Assembly: GCA_963702535.1 (NCBI GenBank)
Contig: CAVPDG010000010.1
Coordinates: 186,001 to 250,000 of the forward strand
Length of the DNA: 64,000 nt
Source of the DNA: CAVPDG01 sp963702535
GTDB taxonomy: Bacteria; Chloroflexota; Anaerolineae; Anaerolineales; UBA4823
Direction of reading: 5' to 3'
Position numbers and translations under genes: made by a program. The notes under the pieces are model-generated. The model was not told the DNA's origin. It was given only the letters and a program-made list of their open reading frames with translations, and did not search any database. Positions 9,613 to 18,045 of this stretch are shown one piece after another (the first letter of the stretch is position 1; every line of letters begins with the position of its first letter).

Positions 9613-10626
9613 ATGGCATGGCAAGATCAAATCAAAGGCGATCCATTGCCCTGGCTGCTCGAGCCAGAGTCACCCGGCGTGCGCTACCTGGCGCTGCGCG
9701 ACCTGCTCGACCTGCCGGGCGCTGATCCGCAGCTCTCCGCCGCGCGCCGCGCCGCTCACCACGAGGGACCCATCGCTGAAATCTTGGCGCAGATGGAGGC
9801 TGACGGGTATTGGGTCAAGCCGGGCGCAGGTTACAACCCCAAGTATCGCTCCGGCGTCTGGTCGCTCATTTTGCTCGCCCAATTGGGCGGGCGCATCCAG
9901 GAAGATGCGCGCATCGAGCACGCCTGCCGCCACCTGGTCGATCACGCCATCTCGCCCGCGGGACAGCTCAGCACCTCGGGAACGCCCTCCACCACCATCG
10001 ATTGCTTGCAGGGCAATCTTTGCTGGGCTTTACTGGAGCTGGGCTTCGCTGATCCCCGCCTGGAAGCTGCTTATGAATGGATGGCGCGCAGCGTGACCGG
10101 CGAAGGCGTGGCAGCGCAAGAAGATAAGACCGCCTCGCTGCGCTATTACGCCTATAAATGCGGTCCGCTGTTTGCCTGCGGTGCAAATTACGGGTTGTCT
10201 TGCGCCTGGGGCGCCGCCAAGGTCATGCTGGCGTTCAGCCGCTTGCCTGTCGCGGCGCGCACGCCGCTCATCGAGCGCGCGATCCAGGCAGGCGTGGACT
10301 TTCTCTTCAGCGTTGATCCCGCGCTGGCAGATTATCCCAGCGGAGGTACAGGGAAACCCAGCGGCAACTGGTGGAAATTCGGCTTCCCGGTATTTTACAT
10401 TACCGATATCCTGCAAATCGTCGAAGCCCTGGTCGCCTTGGGCTATGGGCATGACCCCCGCCTGGCAAACGCCCTGCAGCTCATCACAGACAAGCAGGAT
10501 GACCTCGGGCGCTGGTCCCTGGAGTATGAGTATACCGGAAAAACCTGGGTGGATTTTGGCGTGAAGAAACAGCCCAATAAGTGGGTCACCTTAAGGGCAT
10601 TAAAAGTATTGAAGGCGGTGGTATGA
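9613..10626 (+). CDS. Alpha/alpha-toroid (prenyltransferase/squalene-cyclase-like) protein
   Basis: This 337-residue protein has a strong AGGAGGGG site ahead of ATG 9613. It consists of repeated helical hairpins typical of terpenoid-cyclase/prenyltransferase toroids, with recurring Trp/Tyr/Gly positions (SGVWSLILLAQLG, GNLCWALLELGF, GNWWKFGFPVFY, DDLGRWSLEYEYTGK). The DxDD or QW-type catalytic motifs of true squalene cyclases are not evident, so substrate and activity are unknown. Homologues of this type are often mislabelled as nitrogen-fixation proteins. Its stop overlaps the start of the next gene (ATGA), so the two are coupled. Confidence 0.75.
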   Translation: MAWQDQIKGDPLPWLLEPESPGVRYLALRDLLDLPGADPQLSAARRAAHHEGPIAEILAQMEADGYWVKPGAGYNPKYRSGVWSLILLAQLGGRIQEDARIEHACRHLVDHAISPAGQLSTSGTPSTTIDCLQGNLCWALLELGFADPRLEAAYEWMARSVTGEGVAAQEDKTASLRYYAYKCGPLFACGANYGLSCAWGAAKVMLAFSRLPVAARTPLIERAIQAGVDFLFSVDPALADYPSGGTGKPSGNWWKFGFPVFYITDILQIVEALVALGYGHDPRLANALQLITDKQDDLGRWSLEYEYTGKTWVDFGVKKQPNKWVTLRALKVLKAVV

Positions 10627-11768
10627 AATCCCAGATAGGGCTTGAAACAAAGCGATTATTCCTGAGAAACATGCAGGCAGAAGATTTCGCCAGCCTTTTC
10701 GAAATCTTCACCGATCCAAAGGTGATGGCATCCTTTGGAGGGCAGCTCTACGATCGGGAACAGATGGAAATTTGGCTCCAGCGCAACCTGGCGCACCAGG
10801 CGGAGTATGGCTACGGCTTGTTTTCGGTGATTTTGAAATCGACCGGGCAGTTGATTGGTGATTGCGGGCTGGAAAACATGGTGTTCCAAGGAACAGGGGA
10901 GACAGAGCTGGGATATGATTTTCGCAGTGATGCCTGGAACAACGGTTATGCCACGGAGGCTGCAATCGCTGTTCGGGACTACGCCTTTAAGGAGCTGAAG
11001 CTGCCCAGGCTGATCAGCTTGATCCGCAGCGGCAATCTGGCTTCCAAACGGGTAGCAGAGAAGCTCGGGATGCAACTGAGGGAGGAAATTTCTCGTCACG
11101 GGCAGGTTTATTGGATCTACGAGATACTCCAATCCACTCCGGTCATTGTCTTCGACTTCGATGGTGTACTGGGGAACACGCTGGATGTGATGCTGCGCAT
11201 CGCCGCGCAGGTAGCAGCCGAGATGGGCTATCCTTGCCAGCCATCGCCTGCCGACCTGGATGCATTGGAACGCATGGAATTCAGCGAGCTTGGCAAGCAG
11301 CTCGGCATACCTGCCAGCCTGGCTGACGAATTCGCGCGGCGCAGCTTCGATCGCTTCGCTGCTTTGCCTGAGCCGCCGCCCGTCTTCCCCGGGATGGTGC
11401 AGGTAGTTCACGCTCTGGCGCAGCATAACCGCCTGGCGATCGTAACCGGCAACACCTCCCGCATTGTAAACCGCTTCCTGATCCAGCACGACCTGCAGGC
11501 GTGCTTCAGCCTGGTGCTGGCATCGGACGCTCCCGGAAAAAGAGCCGATAAGCTGGAACAAATCAAATTAGCGTTGGATGCCCCCCATGGCAGGTCTTAC
11601 CTGGTGGGAGACGCCGTCAGCGATGTGCGCGCGGCGCGCGAAACCGGTCTGATCTGCATTGCCGTCACATGGGGTCACCAATCGGAGGCGCACCTCAACC
11701 GGGTAGAGCCTGATTACCTGGTCCACACCCCCCAGGAATTACTCAAAGTACTTAACGGGATGCCTTAA
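10623..11768 (+). CDS. GNAT acetyltransferase-HAD hydrolase fusion
   Basis: A 381-residue two-domain protein. Residues 1-170 are a RimJ/RimL-type GNAT domain (TKRLFLRNM, GDCGLENMVFQGTGETELGY, NNGYATEAA, NLASKRVAEKLGM). Residues about 172-381 are a HAD phosphatase with FDFDGVLGNT (nucleophile Asp and general acid), the VTGN motif II, a Lys region (KRADKLEQIK) and GDAVSD (metal-binding acids). Both halves appear complete and catalytically competent. Start ATG 10623 overlaps the previous stop. Its 3' end overlaps that of the convergent OsmC gene by 4 bases. Substrates are unknown. A join made by an indel is unlikely because the linker is in frame. Confidence 0.8.
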   Translation: MKSQIGLETKRLFLRNMQAEDFASLFEIFTDPKVMASFGGQLYDREQMEIWLQRNLAHQAEYGYGLFSVILKSTGQLIGDCGLENMVFQGTGETELGYDFRSDAWNNGYATEAAIAVRDYAFKELKLPRLISLIRSGNLASKRVAEKLGMQLREEISRHGQVYWIYEILQSTPVIVFDFDGVLGNTLDVMLRIAAQVAAEMGYPCQPSPADLDALERMEFSELGKQLGIPASLADEFARRSFDRFAALPEPPPVFPGMVQVVHALAQHNRLAIVTGNTSRIVNRFLIQHDLQACFSLVLASDAPGKRADKLEQIKLALDAPHGRSYLVGDAVSDVRAARETGLICIAVTWGHQSEAHLNRVEPDYLVHTPQELLKVLNGMP

Positions 11769-12235
11769 CCGGGAAACGCAGCCTCGCCTTGCTTCACCAA
11801 CCGCGACCTGCCCTCGCCCTCATCCTCGAAGATCGTGTACTGCAGCCGCATCGGGAACACTGCCTTGAACATCGCCTGTGCCGGGCAGTAGCGCGTGGCT
11901 GAAAGCTCGATGGCGCGCAGCAGGGCGGTCTCATCGATGGCATGCCCGCTCACCTGGTACTCGAGCACCGCATGGGTGATTACTTTGGGGTGCTCCTCTG
12001 CCCGCTCAGCGTGCACCTGCACGGTAAAGGCTGTCACATCCTGGCGCTTCTTCTGCAGGATGGAGATCACGTCCATGGCGGTGCAGCCTGCCAGCCCGGT
12101 GAGCAGCAGCTCCATCGGGCGGAAGCCATCCTCATCCCCGCCCACAGAAGCCTCCGCCCCCAGCGGCACGTTAAATCCGGTATCCGCCGAGCCGGTGAAG
12201 CTCATGCGTCCTTTCCAGGTCACTTTTGCATCCAA
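11765..12235 (-). CDS. OsmC-family thiol peroxidase/redox protein
   Basis: This 156-residue cytosolic protein is the last gene of the sigma/PDO operon. OsmC/Ohr proteins reduce organic or fatty-acid hydroperoxides with two Cys. Both expected sites are present: LAGCTAMD near residue 51 and TRYCPAQAMF near 117. The start is TTG 12235 with GGAGGAG six bases upstream. It lies 20 bases after the TlpA gene. Position and motifs fit the OsmC/YhfA subgroup better than Ohr, but the substrate preference cannot be read. Placement behind a thiol-responsive sigma factor suggests a peroxide or thiol-stress role (inference). Confidence 0.85.
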   Translation of the reverse strand: MDAKVTWKGRMSFTGSADTGFNVPLGAEASVGGDEDGFRPMELLLTGLAGCTAMDVISILQKKRQDVTAFTVQVHAERAEEHPKVITHAVLEYQVSGHAIDETALLRAIELSATRYCPAQAMFKAVFPMRLQYTIFEDEGEGRSRLVKQGEAAFPG

Positions 12236-12255
12236 GGTTACTCCTCCAGCAAAGG

Positions 12256-12828
12256 CTAATCATCCAGCAGCGGCGTGACATATTGATCCAACATCCCCCG
12301 GCTGATGGCGCCTGTCCACGCCAACCGCACCACCCCTTGCCGGTCGATCAGGTACGAGCTGGGCAAACCGGGGTTGCGGAAAGCTACCGTGGCTTTCTGC
12401 GTCAGGTCGGCCCAGACGGGAAAGCTCAATCCGTAATCCTTGACAAATTGCGCCACATCGGCAACCGGATCGCCCGCGTCGATCGCTATGATCGTAAATC
12501 CCTTCTCGTTATGGTCCTCGTAAAAAGCTTGCAAGGTCGGCATCTCCGCCTTGCACGGCGGGCACCAGGTTGCCCAGTTGTTGACCAGCACCACCTGACC
12601 ATGGTAATCTGCCAGGGAGACGACGTTGCCTTCAAGATCGGTCAGCTCCAGTTCGGGCGCAGGGAATTCGACCGGAACCGGTATTGCCGAGCGCTTATCG
12701 CTGGCATTTGCATCTTGTTTGGGCAGCATAAAGAAAGCAGCCACACCCAGCGCCAGCAGCCCTGCTCCCACCAGAAAAAGAGCTATGACCCTGGCATTCT
12801 CGCCTCGTCCTCGCTTCTGACTCGCCAT
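12256..12828 (-). CDS. Membrane-anchored TlpA/ResA-like thioredoxin
   Basis: A 190-residue protein with one N-terminal membrane helix (about 14-34, VIALFLVGAGLLALGVAAFF) and an extracytoplasmic thioredoxin fold. The active site is NNWATWCPPCKAEMP (WCPPC, near residue 88), typical of TlpA/ResA proteins that reduce disulfides or help cytochrome maturation. A cis-Pro loop is seen at NPGLPSSYLIDRQG. The gene starts 8 bases after the PDO gene and 20 before OsmC. It would give the operon an outside-facing redox arm. The partner that supplies its electrons is not in the window. Confidence 0.88.
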   Translation of the reverse strand: MASQKRGRGENARVIALFLVGAGLLALGVAAFFMLPKQDANASDKRSAIPVPVEFPAPELELTDLEGNVVSLADYHGQVVLVNNWATWCPPCKAEMPTLQAFYEDHNEKGFTIIAIDAGDPVADVAQFVKDYGLSFPVWADLTQKATVAFRNPGLPSSYLIDRQGVVRLAWTGAISRGMLDQYVTPLLDD

Positions 12829-12836
12829 CTCGTTTC

Positions 12837-13508
12837 TCAGGCTTTCTTCAATGCGTTCTGGATCTCTGTCACCAGGTGCTCTTCCGGCGCAGCACCCACC
12901 AGCCTGCCCGCTCCGCTGTTGATTGTCGTCTGCGGCACGCCGCTGACGTTGAAACGCATCGATAGCTCAGGGAACTCGTTCGCCTCCACCATCTCAGCCT
13001 CTACCATGGGGCTCTCGAGCGCCATGCGGTGAGCAAGCACCACGGCTTGCGGACAATAAGGTCAGGTGGGGGTAACGAAGACCTGCAGCAGCACCGGCTT
13101 GGAGACGCCCTTCAAAAACGCGCGCGTCGGATCGCTCAGCCCTGAATCGCGGCTGGAAACGAGTAACAGGTCGTGCACCAGCGAGCTGAATTCGTGCCCC
13201 GCCGGGATGCCTGCAAAGCGGATGCCGAAATCGGTCAACTGGTCGCCATCACGCCCCGCGATCACCAGACCCGGCGTCTTATCCACGCGGTACCGCTCCG
13301 CCATATCCCGATCGGCTTCGACGTCGTACACGCTCAGGCTGAGCCTGTCATCCAGCTCTGTCACCTCGCGCACAAGCTGCAGCGTATCCTCGCAGGATTC
13401 GCAATTGTCTTTCGCGCCGAAGAAGAGCACCTCCACCGGCTCCACCAATTGGGCGAATACCTGCCGCACCTGCGCGGTGATATCATCGTTCAACAATCTT
13501 GCTTCCAT
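12837..13508 (-). CDS. Glutaredoxin-like protein disulfide oxidoreductase, candidate selenoprotein
   Basis: A 223-codon double-thioredoxin-fold protein of the PDO type. Unit 1 has CESC (KDNCESCEDTLQL, near residue 35). Unit 2 should carry CPYC but reads VFVTPT-TGA-PYCPQAVV, so the first active-site Cys codon is TGA (13062-13064). Translation continues in the same frame with a normal C-terminal unit (HRMALESPMV, NVSGVPQTTI with cis-Pro). Overall length fits the family when TGA is read through. A perfect hairpin lies just downstream of the TGA. UxxC versions of thiol oxidoreductases are a known selenoprotein class, so Sec is the best reading; a TGC-to-TGA error is the alternative. ATG 13508 has GAGGAGA upstream. 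Confidence 0.78.
13033..13050 (-). promoter_or_regulatory. SECIS-like hairpin after the TGA codon
   Basis: On the coding strand, GCAAGC pairs perfectly with GCTTGC around the six-base loop CGTGGT. The stem begins 11 bases after the TGA and the loop 17 bases after it. Bacterial SECIS elements sit at this distance and need a G among the first two loop bases; the second loop base here is G. The six-base stem is short, so this is supportive rather than conclusive. Confidence 0.6.
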
Positions 13509-13551
13509 TCAATTCTCCTCGCCGTCCTCACGGGACTTGGCATTTGATTTA

Positions 13552-13752
13552 TCAGGTAAAGCAGCCTGCATGGGTGTAGCCACAGAGCGGGCAAACCAGG
13601 TTTAGCAGTCCATCATAATCCATCCGCCCCACATGGCAGAACGGGCACATATCCCCGGCGCGCAGCTCGCTCGCCGACCCGCTCCCCGGCTCTACTGCCA
13701 GGGGCTGCAGGTCGTAGCCATCCATCCGTGGCTCGGGCGGGAGGCTGTTCAC
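13552..13752 (-). CDS. Small zinc-ribbon protein
   Basis: A 66-residue protein starting at GTG 13752, which overlaps the anti-sigma stop (GTGA) and has AAAGGGG upstream. The C-terminal half holds two CxxC pairs (MCPFCHVGRM and LVCPLCGYTH) about 20 residues apart, which would fold as a zinc ribbon. The N-terminal half is Pro/Ser/Gly-rich and probably disordered. No helix-turn-helix is visible. Because it is translated with the anti-sigma factor and precedes the PDO gene, it may be a redox-sensitive accessory, but this is inference from position. Confidence 0.7.
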   Translation of the reverse strand: MNSLPPEPRMDGYDLQPLAVEPGSGSASELRAGDMCPFCHVGRMDYDGLLNLVCPLCGYTHAGCFT

Positions 13753-14006
13753 GCCCCTTTATCCAGCAGGTCGTCGATCTCCAGGCGGCGGAACAGGCGC
13801 TCGCGCACACCATCCGGCACGATCTCTTCCTCCGAGACGGTGTGGTAAAGCGAAACGGTCCTCTGCAGCGTATCCACCACCACCTTGCAATTCGGGCAAT
13901 CTGCCAGGTGTTGCTGGATTTGAGCGCACAGATCGGTCTCTAAGTCGCCATCCAGAAAATCAGACAGCGATCCAAGTAAATGATGGCAATCCTGATGATC
14001 GTTCAT
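13749..14006 (-). CDS. Zinc-binding anti-sigma factor (zf-HC2 type)
   Basis: An 85-residue protein with the HxxxCxxC zinc signature HLADCPNC at about residues 33-40 and an upstream His/Cys region (DCHHLL). Zinc anti-sigma proteins of this type hold an ECF sigma factor and release it, in some cases when the zinc thiols are oxidised (RsrA-like). There is no membrane helix, so it acts in the cytosol. The start overlaps the sigma stop (ATGA), the usual arrangement for a cognate pair. Which signal it senses is not shown; its redox-enzyme neighbours suggest thiol oxidation. Confidence 0.85.
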   Translation of the reverse strand: MNDHQDCHHLLGSLSDFLDGDLETDLCAQIQQHLADCPNCKVVVDTLQRTVSLYHTVSEEEIVPDGVRERLFRRLEIDDLLDKGA

Positions 14007-14611
14007 ACCTGCTTTCCTTCTACCAGGTGTTCATTGTAGTAACCCGAGAGTTCCTCCCGCAAGCGCAGCCGGGCGCGCGATAGGCGGGTCTTCACAGCGG
14101 TCTCGCTCAGGTTGAGCACTTCAGCCGTCTCCTGGGTCGATAGCCCCTGGATATCCCTCAGTACGAATACGACGCGTAGGCTGGGTGACAGCTCATCAAC
14201 CGCCCGGTCCAGGTGCAGCCGGGCTTCACTTGAAAGCAGCTCTTGCTCCGGCAGACAGCACCAATCCACAATCTGCACCGGCTCCGCCTCGCCCTCATCG
14301 GTGCTCACAGGCTCATCGATCGAGATTTGATCCGGGCGCTTGCGGCGCAAGAACATGAGCGCCTCGTTGGTAGCCACCCGGTAGAGCCACGTCGACAGGC
14401 TTGAGCGCCCGTCGAAGTCTTTCAAGTAGCGATATGCCTTGATAAAGGTCTCTTGCAAAATATCCTCGGCGTCTTGCGTATTACCGACCATCCGGATCGC
14501 CAGCCGATAGATCATGGCGTAATAAGCCTCAACCATCCGTGCAAATTCGGCTCGATCGCCGCTGCGCAGCGCGTCCAGGGAAAATGTCTCGCTCGGCTTA
14601 CTGCTACTCAT
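14003..14611 (-). CDS. ECF RNA polymerase sigma factor
   Basis: A 202-residue sigma factor. Region 2 is seen at FARMVEAYYAMIYRLAIRMV and DAEDILQETFIKAYRYL (core binding and -10 recognition). Region 4 is seen at VDELSPSLRVVFVLRDIQGL and TAEVLNLSETAVKTRLSRAR (-35 helix-turn-helix). ATG 14611 is chosen because AGAAGGA lies about 8-10 bases upstream; ATG 14620 sits directly on that site and is unlikely. It leads a six-gene operon with its anti-sigma factor, zinc ribbon, PDO, TlpA and OsmC. It is likely autoregulated, but I could not identify an ECF promoter with confidence. Confidence 0.9.
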   Translation of the reverse strand: MSSSKPSETFSLDALRSGDRAEFARMVEAYYAMIYRLAIRMVGNTQDAEDILQETFIKAYRYLKDFDGRSSLSTWLYRVATNEALMFLRRKRPDQISIDEPVSTDEGEAEPVQIVDWCCLPEQELLSSEARLHLDRAVDELSPSLRVVFVLRDIQGLSTQETAEVLNLSETAVKTRLSRARLRLREELSGYYNEHLVEGKQV

Positions 14612-14812
14612 TAGATGCATCCTTCTCGCAAAAGTTACCAGGAGGACCGGCGGGAAAATTGTATCATATTGACCACCGCGCACCGCCGTGCTATAGTGAG
14701 GCTCATTGGTATTTACCGTGATGATTACACAACGATTCCTACTGATCATGGCTGTCTCCTGGTTTGAACTAAACACAGCCGATCATCGTATTCTTTCAGA
14801 GCGGGTGAGCCT

Positions 14813-17176
14813 ATGCTTGCAACCCTGGAAAATTCTTTCTTCCAATTGGCTATCGACCCGGCGCAGGGCGATAGCTGGAGTCTGACCGCTGGCAAAAGCG
14901 GGCAGCCGCTGGTGCGTCGCGCCCGCCTGGGGGCGAGCTATCGGCTCAAGCGCCAGCATTTCCGGGTGACCCTACCCCTGGACCGCGCAGAATACTCCCA
15001 GTCGGCAGTGAGCGCCTCACCCCAGGGCGACCTCCACCTGCTCCAGCTAAAGTTTGGACAAAATGAGCACGGGCTCGAGTACAGCCTGGACTTCGCCTTA
15101 CCCGCAGGCGCACCCCTGTTGCTTTGGCGAATCGGGGTGGCAAACAAGGGTCAGGCGCCGCTGCGCATCGATAGCCTGGATCTGTTCAAAAGCGGTAGCC
15201 TGGATCTGGCAGGTAGCGACCCCGCGCTCCCTCCTGGTGAGCTTGCCTTCTTCTCCAATGGCTGGCAGTCCTGGAGCTACAGCGGCGTTTATGGCGCTCA
15301 AGAGCGCCAGCGGCGCACGCGCCTCGGCTTTATCCAGGAGCCGCCCAACACCAACCCGGAAACGCCTCACACCCGGCGGGCGGGACATTTCTCCAGTGAT
15401 ATGTTCGCTGTGCTCGGCGAGCGCCGCAGCCGCCTTGCCGTGCTGGCTGGCTTCATCTCCCAGCGCCAGCACTTTGGCTCGCTGGAGGCATGGGTGCAAG
15501 ATTCCGGCTTCGGTCTCCGGATGTGGGCGAACGGCGACCAGGCGCGGCTGGATGCTGGCGCCGAGATGTTCACCGATTGGGCATGCCTGGCGCTGGTCCA
15601 GCCGGATGCTCCAGACCCCCTTGGCGTCTACCTGGATGCCGTTGCCCGCGAGCATGGCGTCGCGGCGCAGCCTCGCCCATCACCCACCGGCTGGTGCTCC
15701 TGGTATCATTTTTTCCAAAAGATCGACCCAGAATCGATCCGCAGCAACTTGCAGTCGCTGCAGCGCATGCGGTCAGACCTGCCCCTCGACCTGGTGCAGA
15801 TCGACGATGGCTTCGAAGCCCAGGTTGGCGATTGGCTCGCCTTCCAGCCCGCTTTCCCGCAGGGCGTGGCGCCCCTGGCGGCAGAGATCCGCCATGCCGG
15901 ATTCTCACCCGGACTCTGGCTGGCGCCCTTTATCGTCCATCCACGCTCCAGGTTGGCTGCAGAGCATCCGGACTGGCTACTGCGCGGCGCCTTCAACCGC
16001 CCCGTGAACGCCGGTTTCTTGTGGAATACCTTTACTACCGCCCTCGATCTGACCCTCCCGCCTGCCCAGGAGTACGTGAGAGAAGTGATCCACACCGCCG
16101 TGCAGCGCTGGGGTTTCTCATACCTGAAGCTGGACTTCCTCTTTGCCGCTTCTTTGCCCGGCAAGCGCTTTGATCCTACGCGCACGCGCGCCCAGGTGTT
16201 GCGCCGCGCTTTGGAGGACGTGCGCCAGGCTGCCGGCGAGGAGGCGCAGCTCCTCGGCTGCGGCTGCCCGCTCGGTCCGGCGATCGGTCTCGTGGATGCC
16301 ATGCGCATCAGCAGCGATGTCGATGTCGGCTGGACGCCGTCCTACCGCGGTCAAAAATTCTTCTTCCAGGCGGAGCCGCACATGCCATCCGTGCGCAACG
16401 CCCTGCAGAATGTGCTGTGCCGCCTCCCGCTTCACCAGCGCTGGTGGATCAACGACCCCGACTGCCTGCTGCTGCGCCCCGAAACTCGCCTCACCCTCGA
16501 GGAGATCCGCACTCTGGCAAGCGTTATTGCACTGAGCGGTGGCAGCCTCTTCCTCTCGGACGACCTGCCTGCCCTGCCGCCCGAACGCCTGCGTATCGCC
16601 GAGAGCCTGCTCCCCCTGATCGGACAGGCTGCGCGCATACCCAACTGGTTGGATCAGCACACGCCATCTCGGCTGCGCCTGGATCTGGAAAACAGCAGCG
16701 GTATGTGGCATCTGTTGGCTCTGGTCAACTGGCAGGACCAGGCGCAGGAGATGCAGCTCGATCTATCCTCATTCGGTCTCGATCCCACCGCTCCGTACCA
16801 TCTACGCGAATTCTGGCGCGGGCAAGCTGGCGTCATCGCGAACGGGCGCTTCGAGTTGGGCAGCCTGCCCGCTCACGGAACGGCGCTTTGCGCCTTGCGT
16901 CCGCTGAACCCAGGAGCGCCCCAATACCTGGGCAGCGACCTGCACGTTTCCCAGGGTCTCGAGATAAACACCTGGGAGGCATCTCCGCACGCTCTCCATT
17001 TCAGCCTGCGGAGACCGGGGCGCGTTCGCGGTAAAATCTGGGTCAGCCTGCCGCGCCTGCCACAGCAGGTCTCTTGCAACGGAGCGCCGGCGCAGTTCGA
17101 GCTGAACGGGACGGATTGCTGTATCACGCTGGATGCAGCGGAGACTGCCAGCATCCAGCTAGGCTGGGGAGCCTGA
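14813..17176 (+). CDS. Alpha-galactosidase, GH36 type
   Basis: A 787-residue cytosolic glycoside hydrolase that would cleave terminal alpha-galactosyl residues from oligosaccharides. An N-terminal beta-supersandwich (about 1-280) is followed by a TIM barrel. Barrel landmarks are GWCSWYHFF, LVQIDDGFEAQVGDW and YLKLDFLFAAS, whose KxD Asp is the expected nucleophile. The acid/base region reads MRISSDVDVGW. A C-terminal beta domain covers about 640-787. No sugar transporter or regulator is adjacent, so this appears to be a stand-alone gene. GH36 also contains raffinose-synthase-like members, so the exact donor specificity is uncertain. Confidence 0.85.
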   Translation: MLATLENSFFQLAIDPAQGDSWSLTAGKSGQPLVRRARLGASYRLKRQHFRVTLPLDRAEYSQSAVSASPQGDLHLLQLKFGQNEHGLEYSLDFALPAGAPLLLWRIGVANKGQAPLRIDSLDLFKSGSLDLAGSDPALPPGELAFFSNGWQSWSYSGVYGAQERQRRTRLGFIQEPPNTNPETPHTRRAGHFSSDMFAVLGERRSRLAVLAGFISQRQHFGSLEAWVQDSGFGLRMWANGDQARLDAGAEMFTDWACLALVQPDAPDPLGVYLDAVAREHGVAAQPRPSPTGWCSWYHFFQKIDPESIRSNLQSLQRMRSDLPLDLVQIDDGFEAQVGDWLAFQPAFPQGVAPLAAEIRHAGFSPGLWLAPFIVHPRSRLAAEHPDWLLRGAFNRPVNAGFLWNTFTTALDLTLPPAQEYVREVIHTAVQRWGFSYLKLDFLFAASLPGKRFDPTRTRAQVLRRALEDVRQAAGEEAQLLGCGCPLGPAIGLVDAMRISSDVDVGWTPSYRGQKFFFQAEPHMPSVRNALQNVLCRLPLHQRWWINDPDCLLLRPETRLTLEEIRTLASVIALSGGSLFLSDDLPALPPERLRIAESLLPLIGQAARIPNWLDQHTPSRLRLDLENSSGMWHLLALVNWQDQAQEMQLDLSSFGLDPTAPYHLREFWRGQAGVIANGRFELGSLPAHGTALCALRPLNPGAPQYLGSDLHVSQGLEINTWEASPHALHFSLRRPGRVRGKIWVSLPRLPQQVSCNGAPAQFELNGTDCCITLDAAETASIQLGWGA

Positions 17177-17217
17177 GCTCTCCAATACTTTATCTCGGAA
17201 GGTAATTCGATCATACG

Positions 17218-18009
17218 ATGAACCAAAAATCAAGACGCATTCTTGGGACCATTATCGGGCTTGCCATGGGATTGGCGTACAGCCTGGTAGCGCAGAATAT
17301 CAATTCGCTCAGCCTGCGGGGCATCCCGCTCTACGAGCCCCAACCCGGAAAAATCAACACGATCCTCATCACAGTCCTGATCGGCGGGTTGATGGGTCTC
17401 ATCGCCGCCTGGCCCGAGGATGCCCTGCCGGGCGTCCTGTTGAGCGCCGTGGTCGGGATTTCAGCTTCTACATTGCTCAACATCTACCTGACCGAGCAAG
17501 GCATGCTGCAGATCGCCGGTGCGCTGATCGTCTTCTTCATGACCTTCCTGCCCCGCGCCGTCATCTTTCTACCCCTGGCAGCCCTCATCCGTTGGGTGAT
17601 CGCAGAATGGTCGCGCGAGCTGCAAGATGCCAATTTTTCAATACCCAGGATGGCGCTCAGCTTGCTCCTTGTGGTAACGCTGGCAGGCGCCACCGGGGCG
17701 CTCTCCCTCTACTCGCGCCAGGGTAGGCAGGTGTTGGCAAAGACATACACATTGATCCAGCAAGGCAAGCAGGCATCCAGCTCGGAAGAGCTTCCGCCAG
17801 AGCTCAAGCCGGTCGATGGGTTCCTCCAGAATTCCAGCGGCGCGTACAGCCTGCGCCTCTCCACCGATCCCGACCAGCTCCCCATCACCCGCCCGGTGGT
17901 CGCTTACAACGAGACCGAATACGCCGTCATCGTCAAATATGCCAACGGATATCGCTTCGGCTGCGTCTTTACGCCCCCCACACAGAATGCTATTTGCCGG
18001 GCGTATTAG
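17218..18009 (+). CDS. Polytopic membrane protein of unknown function
   Basis: A 263-residue protein 41 bases after the alpha-galactosidase gene. Hydrophobic segments are seen at about 8-26 (TIIGLAMGLAYSLVAQ), 46-62, 68-84, 95-125 and 145-162 (LSLLLVVTLAGATGALSLYS). The C-terminal about 95 residues are hydrophilic and probably face outside, with beta-rich sequence (NSSGAYSLRLSTD, EYAVIVKYANGYRFGC). No known catalytic motif is visible. Similar proteins are common hypotheticals in Anaerolineae, and I cannot assign a function. Confidence 0.7.
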   Translation: MNQKSRRILGTIIGLAMGLAYSLVAQNINSLSLRGIPLYEPQPGKINTILITVLIGGLMGLIAAWPEDALPGVLLSAVVGISASTLLNIYLTEQGMLQIAGALIVFFMTFLPRAVIFLPLAALIRWVIAEWSRELQDANFSIPRMALSLLLVVTLAGATGALSLYSRQGRQVLAKTYTLIQQGKQASSSEELPPELKPVDGFLQNSSGAYSLRLSTDPDQLPITRPVVAYNETEYAVIVKYANGYRFGCVFTPPTQNAICRAY

Positions 18010-18045
18010 CCAGGCGCCACGCCGTTGGGGTGCCGCGCTCCCCTT

